Assembly: GCA_020746875.1 (NCBI GenBank)
Contig: JAGTJL010000026.1
Span: forward strand, 558,001-622,000
DNA from: Rhexocercosporidium sp. MPI-PUGE-AT-0058
Lineage: Eukaryota; Ascomycota; Leotiomycetes; Helotiales
Reading direction: 5' to 3'
Length of the DNA stretch: 64,000 nucleotides
Part shown: in pieces, positions 33,316-44,770 of the stretch
How positions within the stretch are numbered: the first letter of the stretch is position 1
How the letters are laid out: each line of letters starts with the position of its first letter
Program-made: the position numbers and the translations under genes
Notes under the pieces: model-generated
Database searches by the model: none
Seen by the model: only the letters and a program-made list of their open reading frames with translations
What the model was told of the DNA's origin: nothing

Positions 33316-33883
33316 TCAAAAATCTGCCCCGTACGTTTCTTCTGGACCAACTGCCCCCTCCACGACTTGAGTGCCGACATGCTTGCGGTAGCTTGCGTAC
33401 TTAGGAAGCGTGAGAGAATCGGGTCTCTTGAAGGTTAATTTTCGAGGAGCCTGTTGGACAGAGGTTGCTTCTGTATACGGAGGAGGAGTTGTTCCTCGGG
33501 TCGGGGAAAACTTCGAAACTAGTTGGCGACATGCAAGTCGAAATCTCGACCCGTTAAGCCTCTCTTGCACCGCCTGAAATTGGTCCTCGTTGAGAAATAC
33601 GACGATACACATTGCTTTATTTGTCAGATTCAATTGCTGTAAAAGTCGTTGGTTCTCACCTCTCGTTGCGTCTTTCTCGCCAGGTGAACTATAGATTTTT
33701 GGGTTTGTAGATGTGAGATTTCGACTCGACTGGGTTTGCAGCCTTCAAGTACTCTCGGGCTGAATTGCAGCCTGCTAACCTACCCTCAATACTTAGATGG
33801 TAGTTCATACCTCCTAATTTGGACGCTTCATCCCTGGGGGTGGTCTCAACTGATGATGCAGTATGTTGATGGGCACGACTCAT
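33316..33883 (-). CDS. Possible small gene, exon structure unresolved
   Basis: A coding-looking frame runs from about 33720 to 33316: SSPGEKDATRGENQRLLQQL, then MCIVVFLNEDQFQAVQERL, ending GAVGPEETYGADF. A second frame begins with ATG at 33883 (MSRAHQHTASSVETTPRD). The two are out of phase and I found no splice pair that joins them cleanly, so the start is uncertain. The middle part is Pro/Thr/Lys-rich. No family is recognised. It is divergent from the coiled-coil gene at 34009. Confidence 0.35.
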
Positions 33884-34008
33884 GATCCACCGCCTAACTG
33901 CTTTAGGAGGCCCGAAACTTTACTTCAACCGCTTGATCGATGCTGCAAAATAAACTGTTTACTTTCTATACTGTCTATGATATCTCAGTCCAGGACTAGG
34001 GAGATACA

Positions 34009-34498
34009 ATGTCGCAAAGTGTCCAAGTGACATCGGTAAGGCACCTAGCCCGCAAACGCAATCTTTAACAAGTAGCAGGAAGAGTCTGTCTCCATCGACA
34101 ACCTTGAACAATTGCCTCTTACGCCTGCAACGCAAAATGTGAATGTTGCCGACGCGTACGACGTGCGAAGTCGTGCCCACAACGCAGAGCGAGAACTGTC
34201 GATTACACGTACCAAGCTCACACGAGAGATTCGCAAGAACCGGAGGCTTCAGCAACAAAATTATGAGTATATGGAAGGGTTGGGGCGAGCAGTGCAGGAC
34301 TGCAGTGTGATGAGGCACCACTTTGATCTTGTGTCGAGTTCGCATCTTGCCCTCTCGCAGGAACTCCAGAAGGCAAAAGTGAGGGTGGAGACTTTAGAAG
34401 CTGTCATTCGGATGTTTTCTACATCTTCCTGTGACAGGTCAGGCAGCTCGGATGCAATGGCCAACGGAGAACAACCGGCAGTGGACAAGGGGGATTGA
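34009..34498 (+). CDS. Small coiled-coil protein, 148 residues
   Basis: A 27-nt first exon (MSQSVQVTS, ATG at 34009), an intron at 34036-34078 and a second exon to TGA at 34498 give 447 nt. The body is one long charged helix (NAERELSITRTKLTREIRKN, then RRLQQQNYEYMEG) with heptad-like spacing, followed by ALSQELQKAKVRVETLEAVI and a Ser/Asp-rich tail. It is probably a coiled-coil dimer. No domain is recognised. It is one of several small coiled-coil genes in 33-47 kb. Confidence 0.6.
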
Positions 34499-34523
34499 TG
34501 GCAATGTTGATATGTAAATCCAG

Positions 34524-35528
34524 CTATTCTGTGGCCTCTCTATCTATTCCACCTTCTGCTCTCATATCGTCTTTCGCACTATCCAAAATTTCCCGTGAAC
34601 TTTTGAGAAGACCATCGAGATTATTAATTGTAACATTGTTTAGATCATTTGACCCGTATGCCAACTTCATAACCAGACCTATCGCAGCATCGATTCGATG
34701 AAGAGCTTCATTCATGTCGCCAATCTTGACAGTCATCCACCATGAATGATCATCCTCACAGTCGCAGTCCACTTTAGATCTCTTTGAACCCCGGGTACCG
34801 TCATCAGAGCCTTAAAAATGTAAGCATAAACTAACACAGTAGAGAGTGAGGCTTACTTTCATTGGTGTCTACAGCTGAGAGATTCGAAGTCTGTTCCCGT
34901 CGACGCTTGTTAAGACTGACACTGCCGAGTTTCCCGAGGGCATTTCCGGTTCCGACTTGAGGCGCTTCGGCGCCACGGGTTGCCACGGCCTCTAGCTGGG
35001 CTCCTGATGGGAGTAATGGGGGCGTCCCGGGTGACATTTTCGCATCTCTGACCAGCATCTCGACACTGGTCCTACTCTGAGCAGAGTTTTGTGTCTCTTC
35101 GAAGCTTTTAGAAAGTTTGGTGATACCATGCGAGCCAGCCTGCTGACAGGTTCCGGCCTCACTATGGGTAGACTTGTAATCTGCTTCTGAAATTTCATCA
35201 TCCAGGGAGCAATTCCCCATTGCATTCTCCTGAAAGGTCGCTCCTACATTGCGATTAGCATATTGTATATGGGCACGGAACGAACGCAACTACCGTCAAA
35301 CCCATAGCCCACATTCTGCATATAGCGAAGCCCTGCTGCTGCGTGACAGAGGGCGTTGAATGGAGCATCTTCATGGCCTTCTTGGACCTCACTAGCTGTA
35401 TCGCGGCCGGCTGAGTGTCCACCATTAGATAGTTGAGAAGTTGGTGAGTCAGGATTGATGTTAGGAGATGTAAGGTGCTGAGCATCACATACACCGGATG
35501 AGGCTGCGTATTGTCGACTGGCTGACAT
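34524..35528 (-). CDS. Unknown protein, 302 residues, three exons
   Basis: ATG at 35528 (MSASRQYAASSGVCDAQ). Introns 35244-35293 and 34811-34856 give 909 nt, in frame. It has a low-complexity Ser/Glu-rich N-terminal two thirds, a basic patch (NKRRREQ; RGSKRSKV) that may be a nuclear signal, then a helical C-terminus (ALHRIDAAIGLVMKLAYG; LLKSSREILDSAKDDM). No known domain. Its 3' end is 25 bp from that of the convergent coiled-coil gene. Confidence 0.6.
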
Positions 35529-36452
35529 TTCTTATGCAGGTTCTTGACGACGTGAAAAGAGGTGATGAAAGTATGAGAGAATGCTACAGACTGCAGTTGA
35601 GACGTAGGAGGAGATGAAGGTCAGAGGAGGACGAAGTGCTCTTTTCTACTTCAAGCAGTCCCTGAGCCCGGAGAGAACTCTCCGTGGTCGGTATACTTGG
35701 AGGAGGTGGACCGACTTCTCCATTGGCATGTTTGTAAAATGTGTGCTAGAAATAGACGAGGCAGAGACGGTCGTCATCGCTCGTCAGCTTTTGGGGCGGA
35801 TCATGAATATGCCAGCTGCAGATGGGCGCTGGTCTTCATTGCGTAGTCGAGCCTATGCCTCTCTTGAATAGTGTCTACCAATCATGAAGTTAGAAGGCAT
35901 TCCACATCGCAGTTCTAGGCGTTATCCAAAAATATCTCTCGTATTCAAGGCGCTTGGGGCGACGAAAAGACGCTTAAGGGATTATTGGTGGAGCATCTGT
36001 CGGTGAAAAGGGATATCTTCGTCAATGGCAGTTCAAGGAGTGTAGAAGGGGACCCGCTGAACCTTTCCATATCTGTGCAAGAATAGCTACTGGCTCCAAT
36101 CAAGCTGCTTCCAAAGCTGCCATGACGACGCCATATGCCGATGGCACTCAGCCGGTCCCACACGAGAGGAGACTTGTCATGATTTGTGCGTGGAATCTGG
36201 TGATCCGGAGCTATTTTCGACAAGTCTGCCTTGCCATTGACAAATATTTGCTCCCGAGATGTATCACAACCGCTACTGACTCAGTAAAGCACCAAGCATG
36301 ATGTCAAAGTGGGATCCGATAGTGGGCCGATCTCTTGAAGGGAGAAGTATAAGAAGTCGTCTCCTTCCCAGCTCTGAGGACAGACATTTGTCCTACAGTT
36401 TTCATCTCTTTGAACCCTCGGTCCTCTCCTTGATCTAGCATCTTTGATCAAC
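35529..36452. other. Intergenic, nothing firm
   Basis: A short plus-strand frame at 35614-35871 starts with ATG but shows no domain or splice partner. The rest shows nothing recognisable. The 60 bp before 36453 are CT-rich. Confidence 0.4.
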
Positions 36453-38210
36453 ATGAATCCAGAACCACAGACCCAAGACAACCAGCCAAGCATAGAGATC
36501 GACTGGCCATCAGACACGGACTCATCAATCCTTCTTGATCTCCAGACGTACGATTTGAATTACGACCAAGAAGCCGTACCACAGAACAATGATGACCTAC
36601 CAGCTCTTCATGGTCTCGATACCTGCGACTCGGATTCGACTGCGAAGGCTCTGCAACAGAGCATTGAGAACCCGTGTTCCGAAACCCAGGTCACCGCAGA
36701 GGAACCGCAGACACCTCTCATTGGAGCCACCCAGCCGACAACAGGCATTCCACCTCTTATCGCTGATGCCGATGATTCCACCCTTCATCCCATCCACTCT
36801 ACTCCAGAATTAGCAGTCCAGAAAGCATCAGAAGCCGATGACAAAGAAGGCGAGGGTCAACCAATACCGGAGGTTGGATCAATAGAAGAGATAGAGGTAT
36901 GTTTGGGCAGGAAACTCACACTTGGCATAAAAATACTAACAACAAACAAGACTCGTTTTCGATTTTTGCGGCACAAGCTACAGAAAGGGTTTCTGCCAGA
37001 GGTGGGACGGCCAGAGGCGGACGACATGAAAGACATGTCTGCTTACCTGAGGAAATTGGAGCGCATGAGAGACCCACCGGGAAGTGTCCTGCGCATCACC
37101 AGGATTGCCAAACTTCTCAAAAGGATCAAAAATCTGGATGAAATCCCAAGGGACGACCAATATTCTTTCAAGAAGCGAGCGGCCAGGTTACTTGAAAAGT
37201 GGGCAACGAGCTTAGAGAAAGAAGGGCAAACCACATCCTCAACTGGGCAGCCAATCAAACATGGTGGCGTCGGACTCAACCCAGTTGCAGAAGAACATAA
37301 GCATTCCAATACGGCGGACTCACAGAAGCCACTCGACAATGGAACACAAACTCCAGCGACTGGTTTGGTGGAGGAGTGTGTACTGGACATGGTCATTGAT
37401 TCAGGGCAGTCAACCAGCGATCGTAGCGATGAGTCCACGGCAGTTCCGGCCAACGAGCAAACCCAGCATACCCCGGCCCCTTCTCCATCCCTTCAGGATT
37501 CATCCAAATCCAAACCGGAGAGAGTGGTGATTGATTTGACGGACGACGATGAGGTAGATATGGCCACCGGATTGGGGCTACCCGGACAACCTACGGATGA
37601 TCAAAATCTTCGGCACAGCGCGGCCAAGAGCACCCAGGTACCCAGGTCACCATCACCCTCAAGTACAAGTGAGTGCCCCTTAGCACTACTCATGAATGGC
37701 CTAACATATAGTTGCAGATTCTGAACCGATTTCCACCACAGCCCAGAAAATCCCGGCTAGCCCGAAGTCTGATTCGGCCAAGTTAGACACAAAGAAACGA
37801 AAGCGCTCCGATGCTACTAACAGGGAGAGAGCTCTGGTGTCAGCCTCAAAGTTCTGTAAGCTGCAGCCCAACTTAATGAGATCCTCAAACTCACAATCAT
37901 AGCAGCAGGAAACCAAAATAACGACAACACACCACGCCGCCAACGACCACAACGGAAGACTTCACCGGGGCAACACCTTATCAACGAAATCCAATGGATG
38001 AGCGAATCGGTTTCAAAGATTGAGAAGATGATTGAAGAGACAGAGGAAGAAATTGACACGATAAAGGAAAAGAGAGTCCGGTTGCTCAAAGAAAATGAAG
38101 CGGAAATGCAGGCGGCCCGGAGGAGAATGAATGAGTCAATTAACTTGAAGGAGTATCTGCTTGCTTGGGGAGCCCAAGATAAGAAGGTCACAGAAGAATG
38201 GTCATCCTAG
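36453..38210 (+). CDS. Nuclear-type protein with TFIIS-N-like helical domain and SUMO-interacting motif
   Basis: ATG at 36453 (MNPEPQTQDNQPS). Introns 36897-36950 (a 54-nt frame-preserving intron with a perfect ACTAAC branch point), 37669-37717 and 37856-37902 give 1,608 nt (535 residues). After an acidic disordered N-terminus comes a helical domain (MSAYLRKLERMRDPPGSVLR; IAKLLKRIKNLDEIPRDD; FKKRAARLLEKWA) that resembles the TFIIS N-terminal (LW) domain ending in the usual KW. VVIDLTDDDEVD is a textbook SUMO-interacting motif. KKRKRSD is a likely nuclear signal. A C-terminal coiled coil (KIEKMIEETEEEIDTIKEK) ends the protein. A chromatin or transcription-elongation partner is inferred. Confidence 0.7.
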
Positions 38211-38578
38211 AGTAAGGTTGATGAGCCTTGTTCGGATCATAGGTAGTAGCTAAGATGTTCTGGTCTCAGCTATGCAGATTGCTGTACATTTGGAATTCTA
38301 TCTATTTGCAAAAGCAACGCTGACATATGCATGTGAAGATATATGTAATGACAGACTGTGAGCAAGGAAATCTAAGGTGGAAGAGAGGGAATGCGACTAT
38401 ATATCGGTAAGGACTGACAAAATGAAATCAACTGGTCGGTACAAGGAGCGCTGGACAAAAGAAAACGAACAAGGGGCCAAAAGAAAGTCTATCCATCCGA
38501 GATCAAGAGTGAGCAGAGGGTACTAGTCTGGCAGTGCCTATTCAGATACCGAACTCCGCCTCCTCAATTCCAAAGCTT
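38211..38578. other. Intergenic between convergent genes, nothing recognised
   Basis: About 370 bp of 3' flank. No frame, RNA gene or repeat is evident. Confidence 0.5.
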
Positions 38579-39832
38579 TCACAATGAACCCTTGATCTCA
38601 TTCCAGGCCTTCAGGAACCTCCCCTCCGCAGCCGGCTCCATACTGTCTGGGTCTATGCCCTTGAGGTCGCACCACTGTTCTCGATACTGCAGCATTGCTG
38701 CTCGGTTGGATGCTTTTGATGATGCTGTGCTACTGGTACCAGCAAGAGGACTGCCGCTGTCCTCGCCCTCAGTCTTGATCTTTGGCTGACTTGGCTCGGG
38801 CGTTGGTGAGAGTCGGCTGTTCGGGACAGGGGTTGGAGACCTGTCCTTTGCCTCACGCTGGCCGTTCTGCCATTCCTCGTGACGAGCCGCGTGCCACTTT
38901 GCAGCCTCATAGATATAGACATCGCACTTCTTGGCGTTGCTGAAAAGGTGTCGAATCGAGGACCGGATCTCCCACGTCTTTTGGATGACACCACCAATCT
39001 CCCATTTAACCCAGATTTCAAGAGGAGCAACTCTTCTAGTTTCGCCCTTCTCCCTCGGTTCCAGGTCTTTCAAATCGCAGTTGTAGGCCAAGCCCGCGAT
39101 TCCCAACAGCTCACGTCTTCTGCGCACGAATTTCTTTGCGACTTTCTGGTCTCCAAGTCTATGGTCTGGACCGAACTCCTCAGTCTCCTCTTCGTCAAAG
39201 TCGTTGTCCTCTTTGGCAGCCGTGGAACGTTCGTATTTCGCGGCGTTTGGGGGACCATATCTCACAATAACTGGCTTTGACCGATCTTGCTGCCTCCATG
39301 CAACAATCTTTCCACCATGGCTCTGTCCTGTCGCCTCCCTTGCTTGAGCTGGCGTGAACACAGCCTCCTCATCATCGGAGGGCTCGCCATTGATCAGTGG
39401 TTTGGATGTGCCGTTGGGCTCAGTTAGGTCGACCAGGGGTGTCCCATTGGGTTTGTTGGACGAAGCACTTGGTTCCCCAGGCGGAACGAAGAGGCCCTCG
39501 TCATCTCCATTCGCTTGAGGTTCCATATCGGTATCCTTATCTTCCTTATTCAGATTCTCTAGTTCTCCCTCCCATTCCATAATATCTCCGTCAAGCTTGG
39601 CAATCTGCTCTTTCAGATTGTCGTACTCTGCCTTTTCGTCCGGATCCGCACCATCGCGGTTATACTCAGAGAGCTGTGCTAGCTTAAGCTTCTTTGCTGC
39701 GAGGGTCTTTCGACTTCCTTCGATATTGGTGGTAGCTTTTTGAATCCTCCCTTTGACTTCGCGTTTGCGTAGATCTTTAGAAGCTGACTTGGCGTCTGCC
39801 CGCTGATTTTTTGGTTTGTTTTCGGTCGCCAT
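38579..39832 (-). CDS. Unknown acidic coiled-coil protein, 417 residues, intronless
   Basis: Open frame with ATG at 39832 (MATENKPKNQRADAK). An N-terminal coiled coil (KLAQLSEYNRDGADPDEK, then LKEQIAKLDGDIMEWEGEL), an acidic disordered part, then a conserved-looking folded core around VAPLEIWVKWEIGGVIQK and SSIRHLFSNAKKCDVYIYEA, and a Ser/Pro-rich stretch before a short C-terminal motif (QWCDLKGIDPDSMEP). I do not recognise the family. The reading frame is clean. It converges on the TFIIS-N-like gene; shared nuclear-type composition hints at related roles, but this is weak. Confidence 0.65.
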   Translation of the reverse strand: MATENKPKNQRADAKSASKDLRKREVKGRIQKATTNIEGSRKTLAAKKLKLAQLSEYNRDGADPDEKAEYDNLKEQIAKLDGDIMEWEGELENLNKEDKDTDMEPQANGDDEGLFVPPGEPSASSNKPNGTPLVDLTEPNGTSKPLINGEPSDDEEAVFTPAQAREATGQSHGGKIVAWRQQDRSKPVIVRYGPPNAAKYERSTAAKEDNDFDEEETEEFGPDHRLGDQKVAKKFVRRRRELLGIAGLAYNCDLKDLEPREKGETRRVAPLEIWVKWEIGGVIQKTWEIRSSIRHLFSNAKKCDVYIYEAAKWHAARHEEWQNGQREAKDRSPTPVPNSRLSPTPEPSQPKIKTEGEDSGSPLAGTSSTASSKASNRAAMLQYREQWCDLKGIDPDSMEPAAEGRFLKAWNEIKGSL

Positions 39833-40207
39833 CTTGATTTTCTGTGGGCTGGACTCTATAGGAATGCAGAGGAAATCTATGATTATATACCACTTAGCTT
39901 GGTACTACCCTCCGAGGTTATACCACCCGAAGCAGCAATAAATGGAGGTACCTTACCACCATTTGTAACTTGGCCATAAAACAGGCAAATAACAGATGGC
40001 TCCACCGACAGTCGCTAGTTGATGGCCTGAATGCACCCACAGTCGATTTGGTCTCAAATTGAACAAGATAGCTTGGGAATACTTCACAAGATTAAATCGC
40101 CTTTGATCCTGCGCAACATAAAAGTGATCTTTCGCCAACGACCACAGACCAGAGCTACCTAGGAAACGATATGCGAATTGCCCGGAACGCAACAGTACTC
40201 CAGCAAG
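39833..40207. other. Divergent intergenic region, nothing recognised
   Basis: About 375 bp between the start of the coiled-coil gene and a possible secreted-peptide gene. No motif was recognised. Confidence 0.4.
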
Positions 40208-40586
40208 ATGAAGAGCCCACTCACGATGGCACTTGCATTGATCTTCATTCTATGTTCGCTAAAATTTGCGGAGACAGACCGGAATCATTGTGAGCATATC
40301 AGATCGTCGAATTTTCATTTGCTAACATAGTAGTCTCCCGTCGCAGAAGATCGCGAGCACCGTCGCCAAGAGGCAGGTCGAGAACCCGGGCTACACGCTA
40401 ACCATCGAATACACATCTGCACTGCCCTCGAGCCTCCTCATCGATACAAGATTGCCGCCGTCCGGTTTTGCCCTCAGCAATATTCCAACTAGCACGAGCT
40501 CCAGCTTCGCGCTACCAACCAGCCTGCCCATCATTGCGGCCATCGTCCCACCAGCCGCGATGGTACTGCCGCAGCTGAATCGATGA
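40208..40586 (+). CDS. Possible small secreted protein, splice phase unresolved
   Basis: The ATG at 40208 begins MKSPLTMALALIFILCSLKF, a convincing signal peptide. An intron-like GTGAGC...CGTCGCAG follows (about 40278 to 40347), then an open frame IASTVAKRQVENPGYTLTIEY to TGA at 40586, with a KR dibasic site and a Ser/Thr/Pro-rich tail. The simplest splice gives the wrong phase, so the junction, or the gene, is uncertain. If real, it would be a Kex2-type processed secreted protein. Confidence 0.3.
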
Positions 40587-40955
40587 GAAGGATGCTGGGG
40601 ATGGAGATTTGCCAGAATGACGGAATATGTAGACAAGAAATGAAACCATCAAACAACCATACCTAGATCAATTGAATGTGATAAAATGAGCCATTATATA
40701 ACATACCCAAAACAATCGAGTGAGTTCTAGACTTCCGACGAGTTATCTTCATATTGTCCTGCTGAAACAGCTAAGACAGGACTACTCACGCATCAGATGC
40801 CGAATACGATTCATTAAATTCAAAAAGCGACTTGTTAAATCTCACACGAATGTCGATGTGAATGTGAGCGAAGTTTTTCATTCTCCTAAAACTCTTTGAT
40901 TTGTTTATTGAAACCCAAAATGGCAAAGGTCGAGCCACTTCTACCCGAACCTCAC

Positions 40956-41414
40956 TCAGCGAGTTAGAGATGCTACGAAGTCCTTCCAACCTCCCACCCT
41001 GTGCTGGGATGGTAAATCTAGTCGTGGTGATTCTGGGGCTTTAATCCCGAGTAAGGGCAAGGTAGACATATCCTCAGAAACCTTTGATGGACATGAGGTG
41101 GTTGCGTGTGCTTTAGAAGCTTTCTTCTTCGCCCGAGACGTAGTTTCGTAATCCGCAGCTGTTTTGGAAAGTACTAGATTGCGTTGCTTCGGAGGCTTAG
41201 GGTTAGAGCAGTTCCTCTTGGGGCATATTTGACTCACGATATCTTCCTTGGTTGGCCATACTAATTCCTCCGTATTTGCGAAAGTGTAGAATTTGCCGTT
41301 CCTCTTGAAGAGGATGAAAACCTCCGTGTCGCAGGCCACTCCAATGTCGTAACCCCGACGAAAGAAGTTGTTCTTTCTCTTGCGAAATTGCTCTGATTCA
41401 GCCCGCTTGTCCAT
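40956..41414 (-). CDS. MADS-box-like protein, 152 residues
   Basis: ATG at 41414. The first 50 residues follow the SRF/MADS pattern: FRKRKNNFFRRGYDIGVACD then TEVFILFKRNGKFYTFAN, matching the basic helix, the xxLxxxCDxEVxxIIF core and the GKxYxF strand. The canonical start of the domain is shortened. The rest is low-complexity and Lys/Ser-rich (SRAKKKASKAHATTS) and may be nuclear. Such divergent short MADS-like proteins occur in ascomycete accessory genomes. It is divergent from the ferric-reductase gene, with the ACTTG array between them. DNA binding is inferred from the fold. Confidence 0.6.
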   Translation of the reverse strand: MDKRAESEQFRKRKNNFFRRGYDIGVACDTEVFILFKRNGKFYTFANTEELVWPTKEDIVSQICPKRNCSNPKPPKQRNLVLSKTAADYETTSRAKKKASKAHATTSCPSKVSEDMSTLPLLGIKAPESPRLDLPSQHRVGGWKDFVASLTR

Positions 41415-41550
41415 GATTAGAATTGATGCCGATGAAGATTGGTGAGAGGTGGACTAACCCGTCATTATATTGGTGGGCATCTGTACGAAGCTGCAACATC
41501 ACCGCACCATGTTGAATGCTCCCTCGCATCTCCAGCGACCACCTTTTGGA

Positions 41551-41610
41551 CGACCACTTGAATGATTACTTGTATAATCACTTGAGTTATCACTTGCGTG
41601 GCCACTCGGT
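41551..41610. promoter_or_regulatory. Phased 12-bp ACTTG array between MADS-like and ferric-reductase genes
   Basis: ACTTG occurs at 41556, 41568, 41580 and 41592 and a degenerate ACTCG at 41604, an exact 12-bp period over five units (consensus ATNACTTGNNTN). The array lies 137 bp upstream of the MADS-like ATG and 170-225 bp upstream of the ferric-reductase ATG, and so could serve both. Confidence 0.6.
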
Positions 41611-41779
41611 TCATAACCTCCTAGCCGATCACCCCTGCGGTTGTGCAGGTTAATTACTGTGGGCCTCACAGTGCTGATGGTTGTGATTTTTGGCAAGCGG
41701 CATATCGCCATCTCTAGGACCAAGTCTAAATTCTCATTTTCCAACATTGGAAGTTTGGATCTTCACAGCACTGTCAATC

Positions 41780-43616
41780 ATGTCGTTCTCGTCATTTGTA
41801 CGTTCAGGGATTTCCAAACTCAGTGACATGGACATACCGTCGCGGTACTGCTTCATTTTTGGCTGTATCTTTGCCCTATGGCTTTTGCTTCGTGCCATCT
41901 ATCGCACCTTCACCTCTGAGTGGCTGTCGACTTCCTCCTTCTTCTTGAAACATGCTGCATATCCACATGTCTTTCCAAGGATACCCTTCGTAGGGACGGC
42001 AACGCGTCTCGAGGTTCTGCTCGCATCTGCGTACGTTATTACGAATATCGTCCTCGTCACACTCGTTGGGGTGGATTCAAGGTCAGATATAGGCGCCCGT
42101 GCTGCTACAATGTCGATTATCAACCTCATTCCGCTCCTGTGCGGTCCTCGTTTGAGCCTCATGACAGAGATGCTCGGAATCACGCTGCGGACCAGCATTG
42201 GAAGCCACCAATGGTTGGGCCGAACGGCGGTCGCGGAGGTCTTGTTGCACACGATCATATCATTAACTGGTAGTCAGTCATTCATGTGGACGGGCATTAA
42301 TGCCTCCGGAGTTGTGGTGCGTCTGCGTTGGCTCCCCCTCCTCCCCTAGCGGGATCCTCGGCTAACTTCGAGTCATAGGCGAGCTCTGCTGTTGGCTTAA
42401 TCCTCATTTTCTCGTTTCGGGTCGGGCGGAGGCATTTCTACGAATGGTTTCTCAACCTGCACCTTCTTCTCTCAGTCACAGCGTTGATCGCTATCGGACG
42501 TCACGTATTCTCAAAAAAGCCGGCGGAGATATTTCTACAGATCGGCATATGTTTCTGGGTTGGGATGACGACAATCCACTGGGTTATTTTTGTATTCAGA
42601 AACTTTGCCATCGGCAGGCCGTTTGCAAAAGCGGTAGCAACTCGCCTCTCAATTCCCTACCCCTCGGATATGTCACTTACAGGGCCGTCGAACGTGTTGC
42701 AGATCGATATCACCGTGCCTAGAAAGTGGAAGGTCAGGGCTGGCCAGTATGTCTTTCTTTCAATACCTAAACTTGGCGTCTTGGTCGGACTGCGAGGACA
42801 CCCTTTCATGATTTCATGGTGGGATTGGAGCCAGAAAGGGTTGACAATCTCCCTCTTGGTCAAGTCAAGGACGGGGTTTACCGGCCAGTTGGATAGATAC
42901 ACCAACACAGAGTTCCTTGCATTTATCGATGGACCATACGGGATACAGCATAAGTTTGGAGAATATGGAACAGTGATCATGTTTGCCACTGGGATCGGCA
43001 TAGCTGGCCATATTCCATATATCAAGGACCTCATAAGCGGATACAACAATTGCCAAGTACGGACCCGTCGGATTCTCCTCGTCTGGCAGATAAATAAAGA
43101 GAGTGAGTCAAGGAGAAGAAAACTCATCCTATCGCTTCTAATTTCCTCGTAGGCCAAGAGCAGTGGGTCAAGAGTTGGATGGATGATCTCCTCGATAGTG
43201 ATACCGGATATGTGCGTATGCGTCATCCAACATTGTCAGCTTGCTAACGCTAGCCAGATCCTCGAGGTCCGCCTCCATGTCCTGGATTACGGAAAGAAAG
43301 ATTTGGAATACGGGAATCACTCTAAGATCAAGAAAATATTCACCCCGCCGAATGTTGTCAAAGTGCTCGAGGATGAGTTCGAATCCCACCGAGGCAAGGT
43401 GATGGTCTCCCGTATGCGTCGGTTCATCCCATCCTTAGGTCACCAGCTAACATCATAACAGAATGTGCTGATCGAGTCATGGCGGACAAAGTCCGTAGGG
43501 AGGTCCAGCGGAGAATGAATAAGAGGGTTCGCCTGGTCGAGCTAGACTTCCAGCCATCCTTGCGAGAGACGCGGTGGCCATCAAGTAATGACATGGAATT
43601 CAAGTGCAAGGGATGA
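41780..43616 (+). CDS. Ferric reductase (FRE family), five exons, 542 residues, intact
   Basis: ATG at 41780 (MSFSSFVRSGISKLSDMD). Introns 42317-42378, 43103-43152, 43212-43257 and 43412-43461 give 1,629 nt. It has a multi-pass ferric-reductase-like membrane domain with paired heme histidines: SHQWLGR with LLHTIIS, and YEWFLNLHLLL with IGRHVF. FAD binding: GQYVFLSIP and HPFMIS. NADPH binding: MFATGIGIAGHIPYI. All key groups are present, so plasma-membrane reduction of ferric or cupric ions is likely. At 542 residues it is shorter than many fungal FREs. FRE genes are one of the recurrent Starship cargo families. Confidence 0.9.
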
Positions 43617-44770
43617 GAAGCCAAGTACTAATGCTCCTGGATTAGGCAGGGAGCATTCGAACGGGGGGTTTGGTAGAGTAGATTATTAGACTAGGCCCGA
43701 AAATGATCCAATTCACCTGTCGGGCTGCGAGTCCGGGTTGAAAAATGCGAATTCAAAGTTTTTCGAGGCCGTGATTGACGGAGTCTCCTCGGCTTCCTGT
43801 CCTTTTGTAAGATCCAATCTCGGCCGTCGCAGTTGGTTGTTGGAACCAATACGACCCCCGCAGCTGTTGGAACCAACATGATCCGTCAAACTTGACGCTG
43901 TGCCGCCGACAAAATATTGGCCGACCCACACCACCAACATTTCCAACACGGGCTTATACGATGAAAGTTTTTTGCCGTACCATCCGATGAAGTGGTAATC
44001 AAGGTAATGGTCACTTCTCCAAGAAAGCGATGACTACCTCTAGATTTTCTCTTGCGAGTTTCTAGTATCCTGGCACCTTCACATCTCACCCGATGCTCTG
44101 CGCCACCAACATCTTGGCCGACCCGCGCCACCAACATTTCCAACACGGCCTTATACGATGGAAGTTTTCGCCGTACTATCCGGTGAGGAGGTAACCAAGG
44201 TGATGGTCACCCGTAGATTTTCTGCGAGTCCCTAGTATGCTGGAACCTCACATCTCAATTAAAGTAGGTCGCCTCAACGTGTTGTATGATTCAGAAAGTA
44301 GCTCTCTCACATCTATGAAACCATTCTCACGATATCCAAATCCACCACTAAGTCATAGACAACCATGCCGTGGCGTTGGCGGTGCTGCCGCTGTGACAAT
44401 TCTCAAACTGTCAGCTTCGACGTTGGCACCTGCAAGCTTCCCGAATGTCTTCACTTTCGATGCCTGGGTTGCGAAACCCGATTCGTCGATTTCCAATTAA
44501 CGACCACTCCTCCGAACGAGGTCGATTTTGGTTGCACGCAGAATATTGGATGGTATGGAGCAAGCAGGGGGATTGAAAGAAAGTTTGTTAATGTTCTTTA
44601 GGCCAGGCGGATCGCTCCCGGCTCGTTAAAGTTGGGTCTGTCATCATGTTGGTTAGCGAGGGTTATGTTTTGGAGTGAGGGGTAGCCGAGTAAGCGATTG
44701 AACAGGGAATGAAAAAGCAGCACTCTACTTTTTAACCTTCCCTAAAGTGTGAGGTCACTATGTCCCGCGG
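43617..44770. repeat. Intergenic with a direct duplication, period 197 bp
   Basis: A segment from 43917 (TTGGCCGACCCACACC) to about 44096 recurs from 44114 (TTGGCCGACCCGCGCC) to about 44257, both ending near ACATCTCA; the second lacks about 50 bp in the middle. No intact gene is seen. The copies differ by several transitions. Confidence 0.7.
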
